Shown here one piece after another: positions 43,676 through 53,651 of a stretch of DNA of 64,000 nucleotides; within the stretch, counting starts at the first letter, position 1, and the number at the start of each line of letters is the position of its first letter. A program made the position numbers and the translations under genes. Origin of the DNA: JBBATK01 sp044228285 (lineage in GTDB: Bacteria; Bacteroidota; Ignavibacteria; Kapaibacteriales; NICIL-2). The stretch is taken from contig JBGAVD010000009.1 of the NCBI GenBank assembly GCA_044228285.1, forward strand, positions 1 to 64,000, read 5' to 3'. The notes below the pieces were generated by a model. The model was not told the origin of the DNA, did no database searches, and was given only the letters and a program-made list of their open reading frames with translations.

Positions 43676-44806
43676 CTAACGCACTTTAAAAGTTGCCATC
43701 GTGACGATTGCGAGCATGATTCCAACGATATAAAACCGCGTAACGATTTTCGATTCGTGTAAGCCCGATTTCTCGAAGTGGTGATGGAGCGGCGCGATCT
43801 TAAAGACACGTCGTCCCTCTCCATACTTCTTCTTCGTGTAGCGGAAGTAGCTCACCTGAATGATGACCGACAATGTTTCCGCGAAGAAGATTCCACCAAC
43901 GATGGGTAACAAGAACTCTTTTTTGATAAGAATACACAGGGCGCCGATGGCGCCACCCAGCGCAAGTGAACCCGTGTCGCCCATGAACACTTGGGCTGGA
44001 AACGAATTGAACCACAAAAAGCCCATCGCTGCGCCTGTAAGAGCCGCACAGAAAATGGTGAGTTCATCCGCTCCGCGCAGGTGCATAATGTTTAGGTAGT
44101 TGGCAAAGACCGCATTACCACTGAAATAGGCAATCAACGCTAGAGTCAACGTTGCTATTCCAACCGTTCCCATAGCTAAACCGTCCAAACCATCTGTGAG
44201 ATTGACAGCATTGGATGTTGCCGTGAGCACGAATATCACCACTGGGATATAGGTGTAGCCCCAGTCGAAGTTGATATGCTTTGCAAAAGGAACTGTGGTA
44301 AAGGTGTGAACGGCAGCCATGCCTTCATCAAAAACTTCCGGGAAGAAATAGATTGTTCCGCCGAGGATGAGACCTATGCTGACTTGTCCGACGATCTTAT
44401 ACCGCGCAATGAGTCCCTTTGGAAACTTGCGTACAACCTTCAAATAATCGTCCAGAAAACCAACCAAGCCCATCCAGGCAGTGACCAGTACGACAAGGAT
44501 GACATAGGCGTTTGCAATGTTCGCCCACAGTAGTGTTGGAATGATCAAGGCAGTGAGAACGATGAGTCCGCCCATCGTTGGCGTTCCCGCCTTCAGATTG
44601 TGCGTACCCACACCTGTCAACTCGCGCTTCTCTTGCTCACCCATTTGGAGTCGTTTGAGAGCACGAATAATCCGCGGACCAACAATAAAGCTGATAAGCA
44701 GTGCTGTAATGGCTGCGCCAGCCGAGCGAAAGGTCACGTAACGAAATACGCCCATGCCCGGTGGCTGAAAGTTCTTTTCGAGCCACAACGCGAGATAGTA
44801 GAGCAT
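43676..44806 (-). CDS. mraY: Phospho-N-acetylmuramoyl-pentapeptide transferase
   Basis: This makes lipid I from UDP-MurNAc-pentapeptide and undecaprenyl phosphate at the inner membrane, the first membrane step of peptidoglycan synthesis. It is 376 residues with about ten helices. The signatures are intact: THNLKAGTPTMGGL (about 67-80), the catalytic GFLDDYLKV (about 115-123), NAVNLTDGLDGLA (about 198-210), FMGDTGSLALGG and APLHHHFEKSGL. An AAGGAG site sits 6 bases before the start. Normally mraY is in the dcw cluster with murF and murD; here none of those genes is adjacent, so the cluster is broken up in this organism. Confidence 0.97.
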   Translation of the reverse strand: MLYYLALWLEKNFQPPGMGVFRYVTFRSAGAAITALLISFIVGPRIIRALKRLQMGEQEKRELTGVGTHNLKAGTPTMGGLIVLTALIIPTLLWANIANAYVILVVLVTAWMGLVGFLDDYLKVVRKFPKGLIARYKIVGQVSIGLILGGTIYFFPEVFDEGMAAVHTFTTVPFAKHINFDWGYTYIPVVIFVLTATSNAVNLTDGLDGLAMGTVGIATLTLALIAYFSGNAVFANYLNIMHLRGADELTIFCAALTGAAMGFLWFNSFPAQVFMGDTGSLALGGAIGALCILIKKEFLLPIVGGIFFAETLSVIIQVSYFRYTKKKYGEGRRVFKIAPLHHHFEKSGLHESKIVTRFYIVGIMLAIVTMATFKVR

Positions 44807-45764
44807 AGAGCTCCTTGGGTAATAGGTTGTGTTGAGACGGCGTAGGTTTGGGAGTCGAGATGCTGCTCTCGCTGACTACAACCGCAGCGTGCAGACCAAG
44901 GGCTGATCACACGCCGCGGCTTTCCCATAAAGTAGCCGCTGCGAAAATAGGCAGCAGCGAACAGTATTTTCAAGATTTTATGAAATAAAGCGCTGAGCTT
45001 GCGGAAGTTCTGTTGCGTACACTGTGCGATGTAAACGGATTCGACGACTATGGGATGAGTCGGTTGCGCTCTTAACATGACAGGGATTGAAGTACAGCGC
45101 CTTGCAATAGGCTTGTAGGCTTGGTGCATCGGCGAGCACAGTACAATCAAGAGTCTGGCACTCAACTCTGGTGTGCATCACACTTGTCGATGGATCGAAA
45201 CAGGGTGCATAACTGTTGTCGATGCCCCTCAGGAACTGCGGTGTTACTGCATTGTAATATGTGCGCAACGAGAATGTTCCCAAAGACCAGAACTGCCTTT
45301 GCTATATCGCAAGAGCTCATTATGTTAATGTGACTCATCACACGCGCAAGCTAGGCTAACAGGAGCAATAGCTTTGTGTTTATGTCGATGAAGACAACAC
45401 TTGGTAGAGCTTCTACAGCGAGTATTACGAGAGTGTGTATACCACGTGGGGATGTTGGGATCTATGATTGTCTTGCTTCAGTGTAGTGGTACCTCAAAGG
45501 AGGTATTTCTCCTTCGATACATGAGAAGGTAGCACCTGAAGAACAATCTCCGTTTGCATGGAGCGCCTTCCGTGCTACCATGAAGCAAAACGCGGGCTTT
45601 CAATTGAATACACGCGCATGCGGAGATGTAGATCACATGGAAATAGGTCATGATGCCCTTAGTGAGCTTGCCCTCTGCAAACTGTCGACCGATACCGACG
45701 ATGCTTATGGGTAATGTGTCGGAGTAGAAAGGACGAATAAGTCCTGTGTAGCATTGGCTCTATA
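44807..45764. other. Gene-poor region of about 950 bp
   Basis: No recognised gene is present. A plus-strand frame is open for about 75 codons and ends at TAA 45712-45714. It reads WYLKGGISPSIHEKVAPEEQ and on, with its only ATG at 45580 (44 codons from there). Its composition is protein-like, but there is no SD site and no known motif, so it may be a short unknown gene or a decayed one. The rest shows only random short frames. The region should contain the divergent promoters of mraY and of the RHS operon. Confidence 0.4.
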
Positions 45765-46937
45765 ATGAGAATAACACAAATGAAGTATGTCTACCGTACC
45801 ATCTCTCAACTGAGTTTTCTTCTGCTTGCTCTCGCAAGTTCTTTAAGCGCTCAGGAGCTTCAGCTTACGCTGATACCCGGAGAAGAATTCAGTATGGCAC
45901 GTCGCGATGAGTGGAAGCTCATTGTTCGCAACAACACGAAAACGAGTGTGCGAGCCTACTTGGAAGGCACCGTCAGTGAAGCAAAGAAAGGTCTCATCTA
46001 CCATACACGCACCTCTGCACGTGAGTTTGCACCTGGTACAGAAACAATCAGTACTGCGTACTACCCTGGGTTGAAGCCATTCACGAATCTGAAGGATGAT
46101 GGTACGCTCACAGAGCCCGCCGTACGCACGAATGGTTTCCCTGCTGGAGACTACGAGATTTGCATAAGCGCATACAGCGAAGCTGATGCAAAGGAGATCG
46201 GGCGAATATGTTATAGCTTCTCGTGGGATCTCTATTCATCGCTTATCCTCATTAGTCCTCCGGATGCCGATAGCGTCCGTGAGCGCTTTCCTTTCTTCAG
46301 TTGGTTTGCACTTTCTCCAAAAACCGCAGGTTCTGTTAGCTATAAACTCTCTTTGTACGAGATGCAGAACAAGCAGAGTCCAGTGGCAGCGGTGCAAGCA
46401 AACCCTCCATACTATCAAAGCACCGTTGAAACGCGCTTGATTCAATATCCAATGAGTGCCAAGAATCTCAATCCAGGCAAGCGATATGCGTGGAAGGTAT
46501 CGGCACTGGTGAACAAGAAAAGCGTTGCGGAAAGTGAGGTATGGTCCTTTGTTTACGTACCTGAGGTCATTTCAGACTCAACAAAGAAGAAAGACTCAAC
46601 GGTGGTACAACGCAATCCACCCATTCCTGGTATAGCCTATAGCGAGACTCTTTCGGATGTAGAGTATAGAAGTCGCCATGTACTAGCCAGTTGCAGAGCC
46701 GGGCTACTGCATGTTCTTTATCGTCATCAAAGTACAACTCCAAGTGCCGCAGTGCGCGTGCTCTCTGTTGACGGCAGCGTCTTGTTTGTGAAGAAACTCC
46801 AAGTAAGCTACGGTTCTAACTATTTCTCCTTGCCCTTGCAACAGTGGACCAAGAATCTTAAACCCGGAGTGTACGAGCTTCAGTGCATCGACCTCAACGG
46901 CTCAGTGCAGAAACTCCGTTTTCGATTTGAGGACTAG
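45765..46937 (+). CDS. Secreted Ig/FnIII-like protein, first gene of the RHS operon
   Basis: This 390-residue protein has a signal peptide (TISQLSFLLLALASSLSAQE; ATG 45780 may be the true start). The N-terminal domain is a beta-sandwich (LTLIPGEEFSMARRDEWKLI, VRAYLEGTVSEA). A middle module has the pattern LISPPDADSV...FPFFSWFALS...YKLSLYEM...QYPMSAKNLNPGKRYAWKVS...EVWSF, an Ig-like domain often seen in secreted FCB proteins. The last 75 residues (AVRVLSVDGSVLFVKKLQV, WTKNLKPGVYELQCIDLNG) resemble a T9SS type-A sorting domain lacking the usual PNP motif. It stops one base before the start of the giant RHS-type gene. It may be a surface partner of the RHS proteins. Confidence 0.7.
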   Translation: MRITQMKYVYRTISQLSFLLLALASSLSAQELQLTLIPGEEFSMARRDEWKLIVRNNTKTSVRAYLEGTVSEAKKGLIYHTRTSAREFAPGTETISTAYYPGLKPFTNLKDDGTLTEPAVRTNGFPAGDYEICISAYSEADAKEIGRICYSFSWDLYSSLILISPPDADSVRERFPFFSWFALSPKTAGSVSYKLSLYEMQNKQSPVAAVQANPPYYQSTVETRLIQYPMSAKNLNPGKRYAWKVSALVNKKSVAESEVWSFVYVPEVISDSTKKKDSTVVQRNPPIPGIAYSETLSDVEYRSRHVLASCRAGLLHVLYRHQSTTPSAAVRVLSVDGSVLFVKKLQVSYGSNYFSLPLQQWTKNLKPGVYELQCIDLNGSVQKLRFRFED

Positions 46938-46938
46938 T

Positions 46939-49900
46939 ATGCAAGATTCGAATATGTCGACGCAACACCTGCAACGAACTCAACAGACGATGAAGACTCC
47001 AAAACGAAAGAAAGCAATTGCTGCATTGCTCCTGCTGGCACACATAGCGCCCTGGTTTATTCCATTCAGTGTTCGTTTAGAAGCCTCAGGCGCGTCAGCG
47101 CCTGAGCTTGAGCAAATGTCGTCAGCAGAGAACACGGAGCTTGTGAACTTGTTCAACGGTAGCTTTCAGTATCAGATTCCACTCATGGAAGTTGGGGGAT
47201 TTCCACTGACTCTAAGCTACTCCAGTACTGTTAGTATGGAGTCGGAAGCGAGCATGGTTGGTCTTGGTTGGACTCTGAACACTGGTGCCATCAGTCGCAG
47301 CGTACGTGGACTTCCCGATGACTTTGATGGAGATGTTATTTCTACAACTCTTTCTGCCAAACCTGACGAGACGATTGGCTTCGGTGTTGGACTTGGTGTG
47401 GAACTCGTAGGATTGGAACGCGACGCAGGTGGCGAGGAAACAGGAGCTGAAGTGAGTGGTGGAGTAGACGCCTCACTGAGCGCGGAGTACAACACCTATA
47501 GTGGTTGGAGTGCTGGGTTTGGCGCTCTGGCGAATATTGGAGGAAATACTGGCGGTGATTTCAAAAGTAACGCCCGACTCAAAGTAGGCATTGCCTCGAA
47601 TAGCGAAAGTGGAACTACCGTGAATACAGATGTTTCGGCGGGTTTTAAGAGCAAGCTCAACGCTGATGAAACAATTCAAGGCAGCGCATCATATGGGTTA
47701 AATGTGCATTCCCGACAAGGAATGAAGCAACAAGGTTTGAATGTTCAAGCCAAGTATGTCAACTCAAAACTTTGGGAAGGTCAAGGCGGGCTCTTAGGGG
47801 CAATTCGTAACCTTACTCACGGACAATATGGTGCTGGTGGACGATTCAACCTGGCGCATAGCTCTCCAAGCATGACACCAAGCATCGGCTCGCCGATGAT
47901 TGAAGAGGGATTCGAAGGCAACCTGAAGATCGGTGGAGAGCTTGGAGGAACGACCACGCTCAGCGGTGATCTTGAGTTCTCCTACAATAAGAAACGAAAT
48001 GCAAAGAACCTGGAGAACATTCCCTGCTTTGGCTACATGTACGCTCAGAACTCAGCAGGTGGACGAGAGCTCCTTGATGTACTTCGAGAAAAAGGAAATG
48101 CCTTCAGTAAAGAGACGCCTAATCTTCCGATGTCGCAATTTGCCTATGATGTATACAACTGCAGTGCCCCCGGACTCCAAACTGAGTTTCGACCATTCCG
48201 CGGTGATGTAGGAACTTTGCATGACCCAAGTACAAGTAGTATGTCGTCAACCGGTGGCATCGGAGCAGAAATTGGTGTGGGCGACTTAACCAAAGTAGGC
48301 GTGAACATTGAAGTACCTATTGCTTCAGGCTGGAGCGGTAAGTGGCGCGAGGGAAATGCCTTCAATTCAATATTTCAGTTTCGCAAGCACAATCCCTCCT
48401 TGCCACTCTATGAACCAGTGTACTTCAAGAGTATGGGAGAGGCAGTTGCGATGGAAAACCCTCAACAATTCTCACAACTCGGAGCTTTTTCTGCAGTTAA
48501 ATACTCTGTGAATGGCGATGGGAATTCCGGGAGTGCTGTTTCGGCTAGTGGTGAAGGACCGTTGACTTTAAACGGCTCAAATGTTCTTCGCAACAAACGT
48601 GAGTTTCGTCAAAATGTCTTTCAATGGCTTACAGCCAGAGAAGCTAGTACCGCTGCTCAAACACGTGAAATCAACAGCTATCCTCTTAATGTCTTCCAAA
48701 CACCATCAACAGCTGTAGCGTTCTCTTCGTCGATTGCTCGCTTTCCTCGGATGAGTACCACGCGTAATGCCGGACACATCTCTGAAGTCATCGTCACCCG
48801 CACTGACGGTTCGCGTTGCGTATTTGGTGTTCCTGCATACAGCAACGCTAGTACCGATGTCAGCTTCAATATCTCAAAGAAGGCTGATGAAGAGAAGCTG
48901 CGGAGAAACAAGCAAACGGGGCTGATTCAATACACGAGTGGTGAAGACAACTCTGCCGCCAATAACCGTGGTGAGAATCATCTCTATCAGTCGGAGCGAA
49001 CTCCTGCTCATGTGTACGCTTGGTTGCTGAGCGAAATGCAAAGTCCGGACTACGTCGACATCACTGGCAATGGGCCGAGCTCAGATGACTTGGGTAGTTA
49101 CACGAAAATCAACTACACCCAAGCCCGCAATCAGTACTATTGGCGCTTGCCGTTGCAAAAAGATTCTGCCTATTTCGATTCAAACGAAAAGACGAATGAT
49201 CAGGACGATATCGCTCATTACTCCTATGGTTCACGCGAACAATGGTATGTACACTCGATTGAAACCAAAAACTACGTCGCTGAATTCGTCTATAGCGAGC
49301 GCGATGATGCAGTAGGTGTACAAGGAGAGAATGGCGGACTGAATCCAGCCATGCGATTGCTGAAGCTGGACAAAATCACGCTCTATACAAAAGCCTCGAG
49401 ACTGAGTGCTCAGCCAGAGCCAATCAAGGTTGTACATTTTGTGTATGACTACTCACTCTGTGGACACTTACCAAGCAATATCAATGGTCAAGGGAAGCTG
49501 ACGCTCAAGGCGCTTTGGTTTGAAGAGGGTTCAAGCGAAAAGGGAAGTCACACACCCTACATCTTCAGCTACAGCACATTCAATCCAGACTACAACTCCA
49601 AGAACGTGGACCGCTGGGGTAGCTACATAGCGGCAGAAGATGGTGAATCTGAAGACGGTTTGAAAAGCTATAGCGCTTTGTCACGCACGACCGCAGATCG
49701 CTTTGCCTCTGCATGGCGATTAACAGCGATCAAGACGCCAAGCGGGGCAATACAATCGGTCGATTATGAATCGAACGACTATGCCTATGTACAAGACAAA
49801 GCAGCTATGGAAATGCTGCAGATTGTGGGCATGAGATCGCACGATGGACGACGCGAAGTTGTTAGCGCAACGTCTGAAGATGCAACGGCGGAACTTCTCG

Positions 49901-52900
49901 ACAGCGATGCCAAACCAAAGAACTACCTTCAGTTCAAGTTGAAAGACGCGCTTCGTAGCGACGAAGATCTGCGTCGCTATGTTGAGAACATACAAGAGCT
50001 CTATCTGTCAGCCTCCGTCCGTATAGGCAAACCCACACTAAATGAGTTTGAGAAGATTGAGGGCTTTATCCCCGTGCATCTCGATGTTGCTGGTAGAGAC
50101 TTTGGTCTTTGCTCAAATCCAGAGTACGCATGGCTCAGATTACCTCAAATACATAACGGTGATGAGCAGCGAGATCTCGGTACTTTCGACACTGATAACT
50201 CTACAACAGGTGGGGTGCATCCTCTCTCAAAAATGGCTTGGGAGTCTATACGCAAAAAGTACATGCACTTAGTGTACAACAACCCCCCAGATCCGCACAA
50301 TCCCGAAGGATTTGGTGCCGCCCTTGAGAACTGCTTTGCAGTCCTTGGTGAGTTCTTTGTGCAGGCCAATGATTACTTGAAGAACCGCGGTCACGCCAAC
50401 GTTATGAAACTCAAAGGAGCAAAGCTCCGTTTGCAATCGCCGGATCGAGTCAAACTCGGTGGAGGTACGCGAGTAAGACGCGTTATGCTCAGCGACCAGT
50501 GGGGAGCGATGATTCAGGATAGTGCACAGAACTTTGTGTACGCCAAAGAGTACATTTACCGCATTCAGGAGGGTGATCGTAGCATCAGTAGTGGAGTAGC
50601 TCAATATGAACCAAGAGTGGGAAATGAGGAGAATCCCTTTGTTGTTCCGTATCGCTATGTGATTGAAAAATGTATGTCCATCAATCAGAATCTCTATCAG
50701 ACTGGCCCTCTGGGCCAGATCTACTTTCCTGGTGCAGACATAGGCTACCGTAAAGTAACGATACGATCGATTGAGGGATCAGCAGGTCCTCGCGAAGGCT
50801 ATTCGGTGTATGAGTACTACACCGCTAAAGACTATCCAACAATCGTTCACTCAACGCCTATTACCGTTGCAACGCGACAAATGAAAGTAGGTGAGTTTTA
50901 TTCCGAAGAGATTCTCAATGCCACGCAGGGCTTTAGCGTTGAGCTTAATGATATGCATGGGAAACCAAAAGCTCAGTACTCCTATCCTCCTGATGGCACA
51001 ACACCGAGTAGCGGAGTTGTCTATCGCTACAGCAGTGATTCTAGTGATGCAACTATGCTGCAGAATAGAGTACTCACCGTTGATCCTCTGAGTGGAGATA
51101 CCGCCACCGAGTACGTAGGAGTCGACTACGAAGTATTTAGCGATGCACGCGAACACAATCAACATAGCTTTCATCCATCTGCTGCGGTGAACCTTGATAT
51201 CAGTATTCGTGGACCAGCTCCCGTTATCATTCCATCTGTGTATCCGAACTACAAACACCAGTATCAACTCATGCGACTGGGAACGGTTAACAAAGTAATC
51301 TATCGTTGTGGTTTGTTGCAAGAGATTGATGCCTTCGACCATGGTGCTATTGTTCAAACAAAGAACCTTGTTCGCGATAGGGAATCAGGAGAAGTTGTTG
51401 TATCGAGCACAAAGAACGCATACGCGGATCCCGTCTACAAGCTCGCGTATCCGGCTCGCTGGATACAAGAGAACAAGGGAATGCGAGGAGCTTACAAGAA
51501 TGTAGGTCTTCGAGCTCAAGGCGTGTCGGTCCGAGCTGGTGCGCTACGACTTAGCGGAGCGCCTCAATCCCAACTCTTTCAGCAAGGTGATGAACTGCTT
51601 TGCACAGTACCAAACGGCGCAGCGCCTACTTTTCGCGATGGCGTTGACTATGGCCGAACTGATTCTGTATTCCATGCATGGGTAATGAATGTGGACGAAG
51701 GCGCAGATATAACCTATCTGATCGGTCGTAATGGAGAGACGATCGGCGACGGTGTGTATTCGATTCGTGTGCTCCGATCCGGTTATCGTAATCTTATTGA
51801 TGCGCATGCAGGTGAGTATTCCTTGTTGTCAAGTCCGTTTCAATCAACAAAGTTGACCATACCTAACACCAACGTGTTAAGTGCCAGCGTCAATGAGTTT
51901 AGTAATTATTGGCAATGCTATGGACTCTTCGAAAGCACGGTACCACAATACAGTTGCTCTTGTAGCCCTGCCGAAATCCAAAAACGTAGTGCCGTAGAGC
52001 TATTGGGCGAGTTTGTGAAAACACTCCTGCTTCGAGGAGACAACGAGCGAAGCGCAGTTCGAATCACAGCAAGCTACAGTCCCGGTGCGGCATTTGTAAC
52101 ACAGCGTTTCGGAACTCGAACAGCAGTGCTCTATGGTGGACAACGAAGCGGATCGTCGTCTCGCGGATTCCTCAGTTCTGCTAGTGACCCCAGTGAACAG
52201 TGCGAGCTCAACATTCGCATGGCTGATGGCAGCACCATGTTTCCAGACTCTATTGTGTCGTTTACAATAGACCAACGACAATTCAACGATGGTGATGGGG
52301 ACTGTAATGACATCTTTACTGTTGGCGGGACAATAGAGTACATGGGTCAACCAATAGTTGAGCGAAGCCTGCAAGGACAAAATCCTCGTCAAAGACGAAG
52401 CGCTCGAGTAGTCATTAGTACCTGTACGCCGTTGGCGAACTGTGCGAGCGTCCAGACCAGAGCAGGCGAGATTCGTTGTTTGGGCGCAGGACGCATGATT
52501 ATAAATCCTTTTGTGCATGGTGTACTTGGAAGCTGGCGTCCCAAAGCCGACTGGAGTTTTGCGACGACAAGAGCGGACGAGTTCAACAGCCGTAAAGGCG
52601 CTGTGCTTGATGCCTATAGCGATTTCTTTAGTGCATTCCCATTGCGAGTAAAAGCGCCGAGTGAGCGGAGTGCCAGATGGGTGAAACAGACTGAGGCAAT
52701 CGTGCATGATAACACTGGCAAGACACTTGATTCTCGTTCTGTGCTCGATGCATTCTCAACGAAGCTCTTTGGGTACAATTTGAGCCTGCCTATAGCCGAA
52801 GCTGACTATGCTCGCCATTCAGACATAGCATTCGATGGCTTTGAGGACTACAACTTCACAAACCAACTGAGCAACCCATTCTCTTCGTGTCCGCTGCCCC

Positions 52901-53649
52901 AGCATTTCAAACCATCGGAATTTGATGCCTTGGATCAAACGCAGAGTCACACCGGACGCTATAGCCTGCCGGTGCGCTCTAACACTTCCATCACCCGTTC
53001 ATTAGTGAACCAAAGTGTGGGACCAACAGCGGCTATCAATGGACGACGCTTTGCTGCAGACAGCTCTATTGTCATTAGTCCCTTCTCCCCCGCACCTGGT
53101 AGGTACCTGCTTAGTGTTTGGGTCAAGAAAACAGAGGGAAGTAGTAGCACTTCTTCATCTCCTTCAACGCTCGAACGTGTCTCAAAACTCCTTTTACCTG
53201 GCTCAACACTCGTACCACGATTGGGTGAAGTACTACGCTCTTCACGAGCAGCAGATGTTGAAGTGAGCTGTCGAAAACGCGGTGGCGCAAGTACATCATT
53301 AGCGACACTTCAATGTAGTGGAGTACCGGTCGATGATTGGTATCTGGTTCAAGGGGAGTTTACATTACCTAGCGATGCGGTCAGTGTGAGCGTGGAGCTG
53401 AAGTCGGCCAGCGGTACTACCTGGTTTGATGACTTACGTGTGCAGCCTTACCATGCCAGAATGAAGTCCTATGTTTATGATCCGCACAGCCTCCGCCTCG
53501 TTGCTGAGCTTGATGAGAACAACTTCTCAACACGCTATGTGTACGACGCCCAAGGTTCAATGGTAGCGAAGAAGCGTGAAACAGAGCGCGGTATCTTTAC
53601 GGTACAAGAAGTTCGCAAGGGGAAGTCCAAAATCTCTGGAGGACGCTGA
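46939..53649 (+). CDS. Giant RHS-type protein, N-terminal partner
   Basis: This exported protein of about 2236 residues has a hydrophobic signal segment (KAIAALLLLAHIAPWFIPFS) preceded by a basic stretch. Next comes a block typical of giant FCB RHS proteins: LVNLFNGSFQYQIPLMEVGG, FPLTLSYSS, ASMVGLGWTLNTGAISRSVR and GLPDDFDGD (about residues 65-132). Residues about 145-340 are a Gly/Ser-rich beta-repeat region. Long beta-rich regions follow. Near the end is a carbohydrate-binding-like sandwich (HTGRYSLPVRSN...WFDDLRVQP), then YD repeats (SYVYDPHSLRLVAELDENNF, STRYVYDAQGSMVAKKRETE). The YD repeats stop at the C-terminus and resume in the next gene, so one RHS shell seems divided between two polypeptides. 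It starts at ATG 46939, one base after the previous stop, with GAGG upstream; ATG 46990 is an alternative. The gap to the next gene is 2 bases. Confidence 0.85.
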   Translation: MQDSNMSTQHLQRTQQTMKTPKRKKAIAALLLLAHIAPWFIPFSVRLEASGASAPELEQMSSAENTELVNLFNGSFQYQIPLMEVGGFPLTLSYSSTVSMESEASMVGLGWTLNTGAISRSVRGLPDDFDGDVISTTLSAKPDETIGFGVGLGVELVGLERDAGGEETGAEVSGGVDASLSAEYNTYSGWSAGFGALANIGGNTGGDFKSNARLKVGIASNSESGTTVNTDVSAGFKSKLNADETIQGSASYGLNVHSRQGMKQQGLNVQAKYVNSKLWEGQGGLLGAIRNLTHGQYGAGGRFNLAHSSPSMTPSIGSPMIEEGFEGNLKIGGELGGTTTLSGDLEFSYNKKRNAKNLENIPCFGYMYAQNSAGGRELLDVLREKGNAFSKETPNLPMSQFAYDVYNCSAPGLQTEFRPFRGDVGTLHDPSTSSMSSTGGIGAEIGVGDLTKVGVNIEVPIASGWSGKWREGNAFNSIFQFRKHNPSLPLYEPVYFKSMGEAVAMENPQQFSQLGAFSAVKYSVNGDGNSGSAVSASGEGPLTLNGSNVLRNKREFRQNVFQWLTAREASTAAQTREINSYPLNVFQTPSTAVAFSSSIARFPRMSTTRNAGHISEVIVTRTDGSRCVFGVPAYSNASTDVSFNISKKADEEKLRRNKQTGLIQYTSGEDNSAANNRGENHLYQSERTPAHVYAWLLSEMQSPDYVDITGNGPSSDDLGSYTKINYTQARNQYYWRLPLQKDSAYFDSNEKTNDQDDIAHYSYGSREQWYVHSIETKNYVAEFVYSERDDAVGVQGENGGLNPAMRLLKLDKITLYTKASRLSAQPEPIKVVHFVYDYSLCGHLPSNINGQGKLTLKALWFEEGSSEKGSHTPYIFSYSTFNPDYNSKNVDRWGSYIAAEDGESEDGLKSYSALSRTTADRFASAWRLTAIKTPSGAIQSVDYESNDYAYVQDKAAMEMLQIVGMRSHDGRREVVSATSEDATAELLDSDAKPKNYLQFKLKDALRSDEDLRRYVENIQELYLSASVRIGKPTLNEFEKIEGFIPVHLDVAGRDFGLCSNPEYAWLRLPQIHNGDEQRDLGTFDTDNSTTGGVHPLSKMAWESIRKKYMHLVYNNPPDPHNPEGFGAALENCFAVLGEFFVQANDYLKNRGHANVMKLKGAKLRLQSPDRVKLGGGTRVRRVMLSDQWGAMIQDSAQNFVYAKEYIYRIQEGDRSISSGVAQYEPRVGNEENPFVVPYRYVIEKCMSINQNLYQTGPLGQIYFPGADIGYRKVTIRSIEGSAGPREGYSVYEYYTAKDYPTIVHSTPITVATRQMKVGEFYSEEILNATQGFSVELNDMHGKPKAQYSYPPDGTTPSSGVVYRYSSDSSDATMLQNRVLTVDPLSGDTATEYVGVDYEVFSDAREHNQHSFHPSAAVNLDISIRGPAPVIIPSVYPNYKHQYQLMRLGTVNKVIYRCGLLQEIDAFDHGAIVQTKNLVRDRESGEVVVSSTKNAYADPVYKLAYPARWIQENKGMRGAYKNVGLRAQGVSVRAGALRLSGAPQSQLFQQGDELLCTVPNGAAPTFRDGVDYGRTDSVFHAWVMNVDEGADITYLIGRNGETIGDGVYSIRVLRSGYRNLIDAHAGEYSLLSSPFQSTKLTIPNTNVLSASVNEFSNYWQCYGLFESTVPQYSCSCSPAEIQKRSAVELLGEFVKTLLLRGDNERSAVRITASYSPGAAFVTQRFGTRTAVLYGGQRSGSSSRGFLSSASDPSEQCELNIRMADGSTMFPDSIVSFTIDQRQFNDGDGDCNDIFTVGGTIEYMGQPIVERSLQGQNPRQRRSARVVISTCTPLANCASVQTRAGEIRCLGAGRMIINPFVHGVLGSWRPKADWSFATTRADEFNSRKGAVLDAYSDFFSAFPLRVKAPSERSARWVKQTEAIVHDNTGKTLDSRSVLDAFSTKLFGYNLSLPIAEADYARHSDIAFDGFEDYNFTNQLSNPFSSCPLPQHFKPSEFDALDQTQSHTGRYSLPVRSNTSITRSLVNQSVGPTAAINGRRFAADSSIVISPFSPAPGRYLLSVWVKKTEGSSSTSSSPSTLERVSKLLLPGSTLVPRLGEVLRSSRAADVEVSCRKRGGASTSLATLQCSGVPVDDWYLVQGEFTLPSDAVSVSVELKSASGTTWFDDLRVQPYHARMKSYVYDPHSLRLVAELDENNFSTRYVYDAQGSMVAKKRETERGIFTVQEVRKGKSKISGGR

Positions 53650-53651
53650 GC

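Noticed and set aside
44734..45283. Minus-strand frames of 143 and 101 codons upstream of mraY
   Set aside because: They overlap each other and the mraY start, are Cys/His/Arg-rich with no motif, and look like chance frames.
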